64,000 nucleotides of DNA, taken from positions 310,001 through 374,000 of the forward strand of contig NZ_JBFDTP010000002.1 in the NCBI RefSeq assembly GCF_040719375.1, read 5' to 3'. Position 1 is the stretch's first letter. Each line of letters starts with the position of its first letter. Source of the stretch: Clostridium sp. AN503 (lineage in GTDB: Bacteria; Bacillota; Clostridia; Lachnospirales; Lachnospiraceae). Of this stretch, positions 50,940 through 60,045 are shown piece by piece. The position numbers were made by a program, and so were the translations under genes. The notes under the pieces were generated by a model that was not told the origin of the DNA, searched no databases, and saw nothing but the letters and a program-made list of their open reading frames with translations.

Positions 50940-52220
50940 ATGATAATAGTATTCATTGTATTTGTGGTTTTATTATTCATTGGTGTCCCGGTAGGATTTT
51001 CGGTGTTGGCAGCAGGCGCGTGCTTCTTCTTTCAACATCCGGAGCTTCCGCTTACTACGATACCGCAGCTCCCGGTCACGCAGCTTCAGAATGTGACATT
51101 GCTGGCAGTCCCGCTGTTCATTTTTGCGGGAAACCTGATGAATGCGTCAGGCATAACACAGCGCCTGATCAAGCTGTCCATGGCCCTTACCGGGCATATG
51201 AGAGGCGGGATGGCACAGGTCAGCGTCGTTTTGTCTACATTGATGGGCGGAGTTTCCGGCTCTGCCAACGCGGATGCAGCTATGGAAGCCCGTGTGCTTG
51301 GCCCGGATATGCTGTCGCAGGGGTATCCCAAGGGATACACAAGCTGTGTGATCGCGTTTACCGCGCTGATCACAGCCACGATTCCGCCGGGAGTCGGATT
51401 GATCACCTATGGAACTACGGGAAATGTATCGATCGGAAAGCTGTTTGCAGCGGGTATCACCGTGGGCCTGATCATGATGGTCATGTATATGCTTCTGGTA
51501 GCGGTCACTTCGAGAATTTACGATTTCAAGCCCATACGGGAGGAGCGGGCTTCGTTCAGGGAGATAATGGGTATCCTGAAGGAATGTATCTGGGCGGTGA
51601 TCTTCCCCGTGCTTCTGCTGGTGGGGATCCGTCTGGGCCTGTTCACTCCGTCTGAGGTTGGTTCCTTCGCGTGTGTGTATGCGATCTTTGTAGGCAAGTT
51701 TGTGTATAAGGAGATGACGAAGGAGGTCTGGATCCAGACACTGAAAAATTCTATCGTAGACATCGGTTCCATCATGTTCATGATCTCCATGTCCGGAGCC
51801 TTTGGCTACGGGATACCGATCGATAAGCTGCCTCAGAAGGTCACGCTGCTGATCACAGGGCTGACCAGCAGTCCGCTTATTGTTATGGCGATGGTGGTAA
51901 TATTCCTGGTGATCGCCGGAATGTTTATGGAGGGCTCCATCATTATCCTGCTCACCACTCCGATCCTTTTGCCTCTGGTACAGAGCTATGGGATTGACCC
52001 GGTAGTGTTTGGCATGATCATGTGTACGATCGTTACCATGGGAAATATGACGCCTCCTGTGGGCATGGCAATGTATACGGTCTGCGGGATACTGAAGTGC
52101 AAACTGGAAGATTACATTAAGGCGTGTCCGCCGTTTATTATCCTGGTCCTGGTTGAAGTATTTATCCTGACACTGTTCCCGGGGCTGGTGATGTTTTTGC
52201 CGAACCTGATGTACCGGTAG
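50940..52220 (+). CDS. dctM: TRAP transporter large permease
   Basis: 426 residues with about 12 membrane segments; sodium-driven transport subunit. Conserved parts: LMGGVSGSANADAAMEARVLGPDM, TATIPPGVGLITYG and FVMCTIVTMGNMTPPVG-like region near residue 360. Follows dctQ by 26 nt. Confidence 0.95.
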   Translation: MIIVFIVFVVLLFIGVPVGFSVLAAGACFFFQHPELPLTTIPQLPVTQLQNVTLLAVPLFIFAGNLMNASGITQRLIKLSMALTGHMRGGMAQVSVVLSTLMGGVSGSANADAAMEARVLGPDMLSQGYPKGYTSCVIAFTALITATIPPGVGLITYGTTGNVSIGKLFAAGITVGLIMMVMYMLLVAVTSRIYDFKPIREERASFREIMGILKECIWAVIFPVLLLVGIRLGLFTPSEVGSFACVYAIFVGKFVYKEMTKEVWIQTLKNSIVDIGSIMFMISMSGAFGYGIPIDKLPQKVTLLITGLTSSPLIVMAMVVIFLVIAGMFMEGSIIILLTTPILLPLVQSYGIDPVVFGMIMCTIVTMGNMTPPVGMAMYTVCGILKCKLEDYIKACPPFIILVLVEVFILTLFPGLVMFLPNLMYR

Positions 52221-52255
52221 GAGTGGTTTTTCATAAAAATGAAGAGGAAAAACAA

Positions 52256-52936
52256 ATGAATAATGAAAGAAAAATATTATGCCCGTCAACCATGAACCTG
52301 CCGATCGACCATATGCGGGAGGAGATCGAGAAGTTGGACGCGACGGATATGGACATTTATCATGTGGATATTATGGATGGCATGTTCGTACATAACTTTG
52401 GCATGTCGGTCCGGGAGCTGGAGATGATCCGCAGGATCACGGACGCCGGGCATCACCGGATGATCGACTGCCATATGATGGTGATGCAGCCGCATCGGTA
52501 TGTGGAGATGATCGCAAAAGCCGGAGCGGATATCATCTATATCCATCCGGAATCGGAGTTGATCCCTTCGGCTACTCTGGATCAGATAAAGCAGTTGGGG
52601 AAAAAGAACGGGCTGATCGTAAACCCGTGCACCTCCCTGGAGTTTATTAAGGATATGCTTCCCATCACGGATTACGTCATGGTGATGGGGGTCAATCCCG
52701 GTTTCGCGGGAAGGGATTTCATGCCCTATACCAGGGAAAAATTCGTGGAGCTGAACCAGTACCGGAAGGAAAAGGGGCTGTCATATCACCTGCTTTTAGA
52801 TGGAGGAGCCACAAAAGAGGTGATCCATGATCTGTATCACAATTGCGGGGTGGAAGGCTATGTGCTGGGCAAGCAGGAGCTGTTTTTCCAGGAGGAGGAT
52901 TATGCCGCCTGCATTGACCGGGTGAGAAGCATCTGA
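52256..52936 (+). CDS. ribulose-phosphate 3-epimerase family protein
   Basis: 226 residues with the TIM-barrel RPE fold: ILCPSTMNLPIDHM, DIYHVDIMDGMFVHNFGM (metal-binding His and catalytic Asp), DCHMMVMQPHRYVEM, VMVMGVNPGFAGRDFM and LLDGGATKEVI. The first motif reads CPSTMNL rather than the canonical SPSILSADF-like version, so it belongs to a side branch such as allulose-6-phosphate or pentose/tetrulose-phosphate epimerases. Start 52256 matches the family N-terminus, with AGAGGAAA upstream. Confidence 0.85.
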   Translation: MNNERKILCPSTMNLPIDHMREEIEKLDATDMDIYHVDIMDGMFVHNFGMSVRELEMIRRITDAGHHRMIDCHMMVMQPHRYVEMIAKAGADIIYIHPESELIPSATLDQIKQLGKKNGLIVNPCTSLEFIKDMLPITDYVMVMGVNPGFAGRDFMPYTREKFVELNQYRKEKGLSYHLLLDGGATKEVIHDLYHNCGVEGYVLGKQELFFQEEDYAACIDRVRSI

Positions 52937-52963
52937 TTGACGTGAGAAAGGCAGGGATGGAGG

Positions 52964-53719
52964 ATGAGATTTGAGAAAAAAGTCGTATTTGTGACCGGGG
53001 CCGGAGCGGGGATCGGCCGCGCGGCTGCCATGCGGTTCTGTGAAGAAGGCGCGGCGGTGGCCTGCAATTCTGTCAGCAGTTCTGCGGAAAAGGTGGTGGA
53101 ACAGCTGACGGCGCAGGGAAAAGAGGCCATGTTTGTACAGGGGGATATTGCGTCGGAGGCAGATGTGGAACGGATGGTCGCAGCGGTGATCGGGAAGTAC
53201 GGAAGGATTGACATACTTGTCAATAACGCAGGGATCGTGATCGGCGGGACCCTAGAAAATACAGTGCCGGAGGATTTTAAGAGAACTCTGGACGTCAATG
53301 TGGTCGGCACGTTTTTGATGTCACAGCATGTTGTGAAACATATGAAGGAAGCCGGTGGAGGTGTGATCGTCAACACGACCTCGGTAGCTGGAAAAACAGG
53401 GCTTGTCAACCGCCTGGCTTACTCTGCGAGCAAAGGGGCGGTGGAATCCCTGTCCCGGGCAATGGCAAGGGAGCTGTGCCATGATAATATCCGCGTGAAC
53501 TGCGTCTGTCCAGGCACAGTTCTGACGCCGTCGCTGGAGGACCGGATCAACCAGTCTGAGGATCCGGAAAAGGCCATGAAAGAGTTTTGCGGCAGGCAGC
53601 CTGTCGGGAGGCTTGGGAAACCATCGGAGATCGCGGAGGCTATTTTGTTTGCCGCCTGTGATGAGGCTGCGTTCATGACAGGCAGCTCGGTTGTGATTGA
53701 CGGAGGTATGCTGATTTGA
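52964..53719 (+). CDS. SDR-family oxidoreductase
   Basis: 251 residues; Rossmann TGAGAGIGRAAA, NNAG, catalytic Ser in TTSVAGKTG, Tyr-x3-Lys in YSASKGAVE, and GSSVVIDGGM end. A classical NAD(P)-dependent dehydrogenase. In this operon it probably oxidises or reduces a sugar or hydroxy acid. Overlaps the next gene by 4 nt. Confidence 0.93.
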   Translation: MRFEKKVVFVTGAGAGIGRAAAMRFCEEGAAVACNSVSSSAEKVVEQLTAQGKEAMFVQGDIASEADVERMVAAVIGKYGRIDILVNNAGIVIGGTLENTVPEDFKRTLDVNVVGTFLMSQHVVKHMKEAGGGVIVNTTSVAGKTGLVNRLAYSASKGAVESLSRAMARELCHDNIRVNCVCPGTVLTPSLEDRINQSEDPEKAMKEFCGRQPVGRLGKPSEIAEAILFAACDEAAFMTGSSVVIDGGMLI

Positions 53720-54744
53720 CCTGTATGAAATATCAATGGGAATATAAAAGGCGTCTGCGGATTGGGATGGTCGGAGCCGGATCTCATACTTACCGGAATC
53801 TGCTGCCGGCATTCAATTACCTGCCAGTGGAACTGAAGGCGATCTGCGGGTATTCGGACCGGAATAAAGGGGAGGCCCTTGCCCGTCAGTATGGCTGCCA
53901 TTATTGGCAGGGGATGGATGAGCTCCTGGACAGAGAGGAACTGGATGCGGTATTTCTGTGCGTATCTCCGCAGCTGCATCCTGAGCTGGCTATAAAGGCG
54001 CTGGATGCGGGGCTTCACATTTATATGGAAAAACCAGCCTCCGCCTCCGCGGAAGCTGTACAGGCAATTCTGGAGCACCGAAAGGATCAGGTCGTAGTTG
54101 TCGGATATAAAAAGGCCTTTATGCCCGGTACGGACAAGGCCGTTGAGCTGGTACACGACCCGTCATATGGAAAGCTTAAGTCCATATTATCGGTCTATCC
54201 CGTCCATGTGCCGACAGCAGGGGACGACAGGGGGGAATGGCTGGCCAACAGCTGCCACCCGCTTTCTTTTATGGCGGCGGTGGGCGGTGATATCAGGAGT
54301 ATAGAGACGCTGCGGGGCAGGAGCGGGAATACCATCTGTACAGTAGAGTTTGCAGACGGTGCGATCGGAACTCTGCATGGAGCGACCGGGCCTCATCCCA
54401 TAGAGTCCTATTCTGTTTTTGGTTCCGACTGGAACTTAAGAATAGAAAATGGCGACCGGGTTATATTAAACCGGGGGATCCCGTTTGAGTACGGCAGGAC
54501 AGAGAGCTTTGTCTCCTGCGGAGAAACAGGAGGTTCTCTTATATGGGAACCGCAGAACTGCCTGGCGACAATTGAAAACAGTACGTTATTCATACAGGGG
54601 ATTTATTTTGAGATGAAATATTTTTGTGATTGTGTGCTGGAGAAGGAGAAGCCCGAGCGGGGCACTCTGGAATTTGCGCTGATGATGGCGAAGCTATATG
54701 AGGCCGGGATACGGTCGGAAGGCAGCAGGATCTATATTGATTGA
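53716..54744 (+). CDS. Gfo/Idh/MocA-family oxidoreductase
   Basis: 342 residues; N-terminal Rossmann domain (RIGMVGAGSHTYRNLLPAF) with the EKPASASAEAV motif carrying the catalytic Lys region, and a C-terminal alpha/beta domain. NAD-dependent sugar or inositol dehydrogenases belong here. The TTG start 53716 sits 9 nt after GGAGG; ATG 53725 is an alternative. Last gene of the TRAP operon. Substrate unknown. Confidence 0.88.
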   Translation: MTCMKYQWEYKRRLRIGMVGAGSHTYRNLLPAFNYLPVELKAICGYSDRNKGEALARQYGCHYWQGMDELLDREELDAVFLCVSPQLHPELAIKALDAGLHIYMEKPASASAEAVQAILEHRKDQVVVVGYKKAFMPGTDKAVELVHDPSYGKLKSILSVYPVHVPTAGDDRGEWLANSCHPLSFMAAVGGDIRSIETLRGRSGNTICTVEFADGAIGTLHGATGPHPIESYSVFGSDWNLRIENGDRVILNRGIPFEYGRTESFVSCGETGGSLIWEPQNCLATIENSTLFIQGIYFEMKYFCDCVLEKEKPERGTLEFALMMAKLYEAGIRSEGSRIYID

Positions 54745-54749
54745 TCAGT

Positions 54750-54783
54750 GGAGCGGGATTCTTCGGAAACCTGCTCCTTTTTG
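54750..54783 (+). terminator. terminator of the TRAP operon
   Basis: GGAGCGGG (54750-54757) pairs with CCTGCTCC (54770-54777) including one G-T pair, followed by TTTTT. Confidence 0.8.
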
Positions 54784-54793
54784 TTTTTAGAGT

Positions 54794-54827
54794 GAACATC
54801 GTGACATTTGTCATCGAACATCGTGAC
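54794..54827. promoter_or_regulatory. candidate response-regulator site
   Basis: GAACATCGTGAC occurs twice (54794-54805 and 54816-54827), 22 bp apart, and the first copy also forms the inverted TGAC-ATTT-GTCA. A TATAAT -10 box lies at 54861-54866 without a good -35, as in activator-dependent promoters. Probably bound by the NarL-type regulator encoded at 59277. Confidence 0.5.
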
Positions 54828-54911
54828 GGACGGTATCTACAAACTCAGCCTCCATCCCTATATAATAAGATCATAAGAAACAGGAAAAATTTATGGAAAG
54901 AGGGGTTGGGT

Positions 54912-57547
54912 ATGTATATCATCGTAGTGATACTTATCTGGTTTTTGGCTCCGATCGTGGAGTTGGGAGTCATCATTGGGCTGGCGATAGCCAACGATAA
55001 TAAGAAACGGAAGATCAGGGAGCTGACCGGACGGCTGGAGCGAAATCAGGCGCTGGCTCCGGAGTCCACGGCGGCGGAGCAGGTTTTGGCTGAGGAACAG
55101 TCGTGGGCAAGTGAGGATGGACCACACAAAGAACCCATAGAGACAGAAGCAAAAGAGCAGAATAAGAATGACAAGGATTCCTCAGGTTTTCAGCAACCAA
55201 CCCGTTTAACGCATTTCAGCAGGGAAAATAAGGCGCGCAGCCTTGTCAGAAAAATAGATTTTGCCTCTGCCGCGTTTCAGGGGACGGCAGCGTTGATCAT
55301 AGGCGTGGTGCTGGTTGTTCTTGCAGGTGCTGTGTTTGCCACAACCACCTGGGAGGTTTTGCCGGATATCTGTAAAGCGGTGGGAGTGCTGCTCTTTGCA
55401 GGTCTGTTTTTTGGAACAAGCGCGCTGGCGGAACGTAAGCTGAAGCTGCACAGGACCAGCTGGGCGTTTTATACGCTGGGATGTGTATTTTTATTCCTTA
55501 CGGTACTGGCGGTTGGGTATTTTGAGATTTTAGGACCGGGATTTGTACTGTCGGGGCTGGGACGATGGCGCGTGCTCTTTGCAGGCAGCCTGATGACCGA
55601 GATCGCCTGGTGCTGCGGTTATAAAAGATTCAGGGACCGTGTCTATACCATCTCCTGCCTGTGGGGAATAACAGTCTGCATGACATTCCTTTTGCTGGCC
55701 TTGGGACTGGGATACTCCGGATTTATAAACGGACTGATGATCTATGCGGGAATATTGACATTGTATTCCGGGAATCTGGAGGGAATCCTGGATACTGACA
55801 GGCAGTCAGAGGTCCCGAAGCCGGATTTCGGACAGCCGGACCCTGACCAGTCTGATCATGATCCGTGTTGGAATGTGGGGGCGGTGATCCGGATTTTCGA
55901 GCTGCGCATTTCTGGTGTGTCAGCCTGTTGATGATCTTTCGTGGGATCTGGGGGTCCTATACATTGGGGACGGTGCTTGCTTTGGCAGTACAGCTTCTGG
56001 TGACTGACCGGCTTACGGCAGAAATGGCAGCGGGGGCTGATCCAGCAGCCATTGGTGCAAGCGCCAACAGTACAGCAGGAAACGGTACAGCCGGAAGTTC
56101 TACGCGGAAAAAACTTCTTCGCTGGCTGATACCGGTTGTTATGTTTTTACTGTTCATGAACGCGCGCGGCTGGTTTAACCTGACCTTTGAACAGAAATGG
56201 GACTGGGATGTACTGATGCTCGTTTACCTCACCGCATTATCTGTCTGGGACCTGGTAAGGAAGGAGCGTTTCTGGCTCCTGCTGACCATTGTGGGAGTTA
56301 TGTCCCAGGCTTTTTACTGGATCATAAATATAAGGCCTCTTCCCATGCTTCTTGTGCTGGCAGGCTATCTGTATCTGAAGCGTGGCCAGGTTGAGGCGGA
56401 GGAACGAAGCCTGTACTTAAAGGACAGCTGTCTTTTGATGTTGCTGGGACTGTACCTGTGTGCAGATCATTATGCAGGATTCAGGCTGCAGGCCATAATG
56501 CCGTCATTGACCGTATATACAGTGGGGTATGCTGCTGTATTCTGGAAAAAGGGCGGTTTCAGGAATCCGGCTCAGAAACGGGATGAATTTTGGGATGTGC
56601 TTGCTGCAGCGATCCCGTCGGCCGCATTGTATTTTTATTATGGGCAGGCTGCTTTTAAAGGTTCGGCCTGGTATCTGATTCCCTGTATGGCAGCATTTGC
56701 AGTCTGTTATGGAATCCTGTATCTGGGAGAACGAAGCTGGCCGCATGTTATCCTGGCGCTGTTTGCCCTGCCGCTGCCGTTTATCCTGCTGGACTATAGG
56801 GTATTCCCGGAGGACTGGTTTTACGGAGGGTTTGCGGTAGTGTCCCTCGTGCTGGGACTGTTTGCCAGACGGTATGGCGCAGTTGTGCGAAGAAAGGAAG
56901 GCCTCTGCGGCTGGTCTGTGGACTGGTATCATATCCTGATCGGCCCGACGTTTGTATTTCTGGCCCTGATCTCCGGTTCTATAGTAAGGACGCAGGTCTG
57001 GATGTCGGTCTATCTGATCCTCCTGGCACTGTATCTCCTGCAGTATGCGGCTCTGCCGCGGCTGCGAAAATACGCTGCCACTTCTGCCCTGGCGATCCTG
57101 GGGTGGGCATGGTGGGTTCAGAAGCTGATCAGCTGGCCGGAATGGCTGGAGCTGGGAATGCAGATTCTTCCGGTTGCCGGCATGGCGGCGATCCTTCCAT
57201 TTATCTGGGGAAGGAACCGCGGTACGATGTGGCTTGGGCGCAGTGTGCACACAGCCTGTCTGTTTCTCCTGACGGCGGATGCGCTGATGGCCGGGGATGT
57301 CAGCAGGGCTTTGGTTTTGGAGGCAGTATGTCTGGCAGTGTTTCTGGGGAGCCATGCAAGGAAGTCTGTCTGGTGGATGAGGATATCCGGCGCGGTGCTG
57401 GTTACGGTAGCGCTTTATATGACCAAGGCATTCTGGCTGAGCATCTCCTGGTGGGTATATCTTCTGGCGGCAGGCCTGGGGCTGATCCTGTTTGCAGCTT
57501 TTGGTGAGAAAAGGCGCCAGGAAAAGGAAAAGAATTTTGACAGGTAA
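54912..57547 (+). pseudogene. large DUF2157-like membrane protein, frameshifted
   Basis: A membrane protein of about 880 residues when joined. N-terminal membrane anchor (MYIIVVILIWFLAPIVELGV), a hydrophilic Glu-rich linker to about residue 90, then more than 20 hydrophobic segments. The first frame ends at 55931 and the second continues from about 55865 to 57547. Adding one G at 55904 (FELAHFWCVSLLMIFRGIWG) joins them. The segment LPDICKAVGVLLFAGLFFGTSA resembles DUF2157-type proteins; function unknown. It precedes a sensor kinase and regulator and starts just after a candidate regulator site. Confidence 0.75.
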
Positions 57548-57596
57548 ATAGATAAAAGGTATACTATGGATAAAGGCGCAGGAGGAGACAGGCAAT

Positions 57597-59228
57597 ATGA
57601 TCTGGACAACATTATTAAATGTAATATATCTCGCAGTGATCGCCCTGTCTTTCTATATGGCGGGCTGGCTGCTTTTGAAAGCTGACAGAAACCAGGTCAC
57701 CAGTTCGCTGGCGGCCTGCCAGATCCTGATGATGCTGTGGTGTATTCCGCAATTGTTTTTGGCTCTGCCCATGAGCCTGGCTGTAAAATATCTGGCATAT
57801 GGGATTTCCTATATAGGGATCAGCTTCATCGGCCCGGCCTGGCTGCGGTTTGCCTGCCTTTACAGCAAAAGGAGGCTGGGGAAGACGGCGGCATGTATGC
57901 TGTTTGTCATAGCTGCGGTGAACTATGCACTGTTCTGGAGCAATGAGTACCATCATCTTTTTTATGAGGTATTTGAGATAGACCGGGTGGTCTATGGACC
58001 GGTATTTTATGGTCATATGATATATACGTATCTGTGCGTACTGGCAGGTATGGCGGTAGTCCTGTGGGATTTTCGGAAAAGACAGATCGCCCCAAGAAAT
58101 ATCCTTATGATCGTTCTGGCGGCGGCTGTCCCACTGGGCTTCAACCTGCTGTATATCACAGGGATCGTGAAGGCAGGATTTGATCTGACGCCTCCCGCGT
58201 TTGCACTGTCAAGCCTGCTGATGCTTCTGGCGGTGTTCCGCTATGATCTTTTAGATGTCAACCCCATGGCATTTGAGCGGATATTTGATTCCATCGCAGA
58301 GGGCGTTATCGTGCATAACCGGAGCGGAGTCATTACCTACTGCAACGAGACTGCCACCCGGTGGACCGGTGCGAAGACAGGGGGGCGGATCGAGGAACTC
58401 TCCGGGGAACTTAGCGGCAGCGGGGACATTGACGGGGAGAAGCTCCTTACACTGGAGGGGAACCGGAAGGTGGAAGCCAGGTGTTACCAGTACAGGGACA
58501 AGAATGGACAGGTGATCGCAGGTACATTTCTCCTGACAGATGTGGGGAAATATTTTGAGCTTCTGGAACAGAGCCGGGAGCTGGCAATCTCCAATCAGAG
58601 ACTGGCGATCGAGCGGGAACGGAACCGGATCGCCCAGGAGGTCCATGATACTACCGGACATACTTTGACTATGATCCAGTCCCTGCTGAAGCTGATGCGG
58701 GTGACATGGAGGACTCAGGAGGCGGAGGACAGAACTGGGAGTGAGAGTGGGGAGCAGTTTGAGGAGTACCTGGCACAGGCCCAGGAGCTGGCTGGTTCCG
58801 GGATCCGACAGCTGCGCTGTGCCATCAATCAGATGCGTCAGACAGCAGCTTATGAACTGGTGACCCAGGGGGTGTATCAGCTGGCCGGACAGGTGAAGGA
58901 GCTGAAAGTGGATGTGGAGATCCAGGGAGAGGACGGGCCGGCATACTCCCATCTGTCTTCTGTTGTGTACAGCTGTGTGCGGGAAGCCATCACCAACTGT
59001 CTGCGCTATGCGGGAGCCGCACACATGGATGTGATCCTCAAATTCCTGCCTGAGGGATTAAACCTCTATCTGTTTGACGACGGCGCAGGCTGCGGGGAGA
59101 TCGTGGAGGGGAACGGAATCCGAGGTATCCGGGAGCGTGTGGAGCAGGCGGGAGGAACGGTGCGTTTCCGCTCGGAGAGCGGGGCAGGATTCCAGATCAC
59201 CATACAGCTTCCGCTGAAAGAAACGTGA
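57597..59228 (+). CDS. sensor histidine kinase with 7TM N-terminus and PAS domain
   Basis: 543 residues. Seven hydrophobic segments occupy residues 1-215, followed by a PAS-like domain (FERIFDSIAEGVIVHNRSGVITYCN), a coiled coil and a NarL-family HisKA_3 domain with phospho-acceptor His in NRIAQEVHDTTGHTL. The ATPase domain has REAITNCLRYAGA and DDGAGCG...GIRGIRERVEQAGG. Pairs with the LuxR-type regulator downstream; the 7TM region suggests a hydrophobic or envelope signal. GGAGGAG site. Confidence 0.92.
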   Translation: MIWTTLLNVIYLAVIALSFYMAGWLLLKADRNQVTSSLAACQILMMLWCIPQLFLALPMSLAVKYLAYGISYIGISFIGPAWLRFACLYSKRRLGKTAACMLFVIAAVNYALFWSNEYHHLFYEVFEIDRVVYGPVFYGHMIYTYLCVLAGMAVVLWDFRKRQIAPRNILMIVLAAAVPLGFNLLYITGIVKAGFDLTPPAFALSSLLMLLAVFRYDLLDVNPMAFERIFDSIAEGVIVHNRSGVITYCNETATRWTGAKTGGRIEELSGELSGSGDIDGEKLLTLEGNRKVEARCYQYRDKNGQVIAGTFLLTDVGKYFELLEQSRELAISNQRLAIERERNRIAQEVHDTTGHTLTMIQSLLKLMRVTWRTQEAEDRTGSESGEQFEEYLAQAQELAGSGIRQLRCAINQMRQTAAYELVTQGVYQLAGQVKELKVDVEIQGEDGPAYSHLSSVVYSCVREAITNCLRYAGAAHMDVILKFLPEGLNLYLFDDGAGCGEIVEGNGIRGIRERVEQAGGTVRFRSESGAGFQITIQLPLKET

Positions 59229-59276
59229 ATACAGCCACAGCAGTATACAGGAAAATCATAGATCATGGAGGACCGG

Positions 59277-59918
59277 ATGAAAATAAAAGTACTGATAGCA
59301 GATGATATCCAGATCCTGCGGCAGGGCCTGCGGGCCATCCTCATGCAGGATGGGGACTTAGAGGTGGTTGGCCTGGCTTCCAATGGGAAAGAGGCGTGGG
59401 AACTGTGCGGCAGGGAGCACCCGGACGTGGTGCTGATGGACATGCGTATGCCGGAGTATGACGGGGCTTACGGGATCAGGCGGATCAAAGCAGATTACCC
59501 GGGTATCCGTGTGCTGGTGCTGACTACATTTGACGACCGGGAGACGGTGGACGCAGCTATGGACAGCGGAGCGGACGGCTATATCTTAAAGGAAATGGAG
59601 GATGAGAAGGTCATCCAGTCGGTGAAAGCGGTACACGCCGGTATGCGGATATTTGGGGAGAGCATTTTTGAAAATATCAGACGGCCCGCGGTTCCTGCAA
59701 AAGGGGCGGATGCAGCTCAGGTCCCGGAGCTGACGCCGCGGGAGCGGGATATGATGAGGCTTGTGGCCCAGGGTCTGGACAACCGGGAGATTGCAGCCGA
59801 GCTGTTTCTGGCAGAAGGCACGGTCCGCAATAACATTTCCCGTTTGCTGGAGAAGCTGTCCCTAAAGGACCGGACCCAGCTGGCGGTATTTGCGGTGAAG
59901 CATGATCTGGATACATAG
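59277..59918 (+). CDS. NarL/LuxR-family response regulator
   Basis: 213 residues; receiver domain with Asp9-Asp10, phospho-acceptor Asp55 in PDVVLMDMRMPEYDG and Lys in GYILKEME; C-terminal LuxR HTH LTPRERDMMRLVAQGLDNREIA. Start 59277 is preferred to 59265 because GGAGG (59267-59271) lies between them. Likely controls the upstream membrane protein gene and possibly the wall-binding protein downstream. Confidence 0.93.
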   Translation: MKIKVLIADDIQILRQGLRAILMQDGDLEVVGLASNGKEAWELCGREHPDVVLMDMRMPEYDGAYGIRRIKADYPGIRVLVLTTFDDRETVDAAMDSGADGYILKEMEDEKVIQSVKAVHAGMRIFGESIFENIRRPAVPAKGADAAQVPELTPRERDMMRLVAQGLDNREIAAELFLAEGTVRNNISRLLEKLSLKDRTQLAVFAVKHDLDT

Positions 59919-59957
59919 ATTCTTAATAGTTTTGCAATAAGGTAAGAATATCGTAAG

Positions 59958-59986
59958 TTGACCATACATCGTCCGCAGTTTATAAT
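59958..59986 (+). promoter_or_regulatory. promoter of the second wall-binding protein
   Basis: TTGACC (59958-59963), 17 bp, TATAAT (59981-59986), 59 bp before the start. Confidence 0.7.
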
Positions 59987-60045
59987 AAAATTACAAAGTA
60001 AACGGATAGTTTCAGAAAAACAGTTTTTTGGAAAAGAGGGAGTTT

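Noticed and set aside
51147..52289. A long minus-strand frame (380 codons) opposite dctM
   Set aside because: His/Gln/Arg-rich shadow of a hydrophobic transporter gene, without a ribosome-binding site or known domain.
56504..57595. A long minus-strand frame opposite the large membrane protein
   Set aside because: Composition typical of an antisense shadow of membrane segments; no homology recognised.
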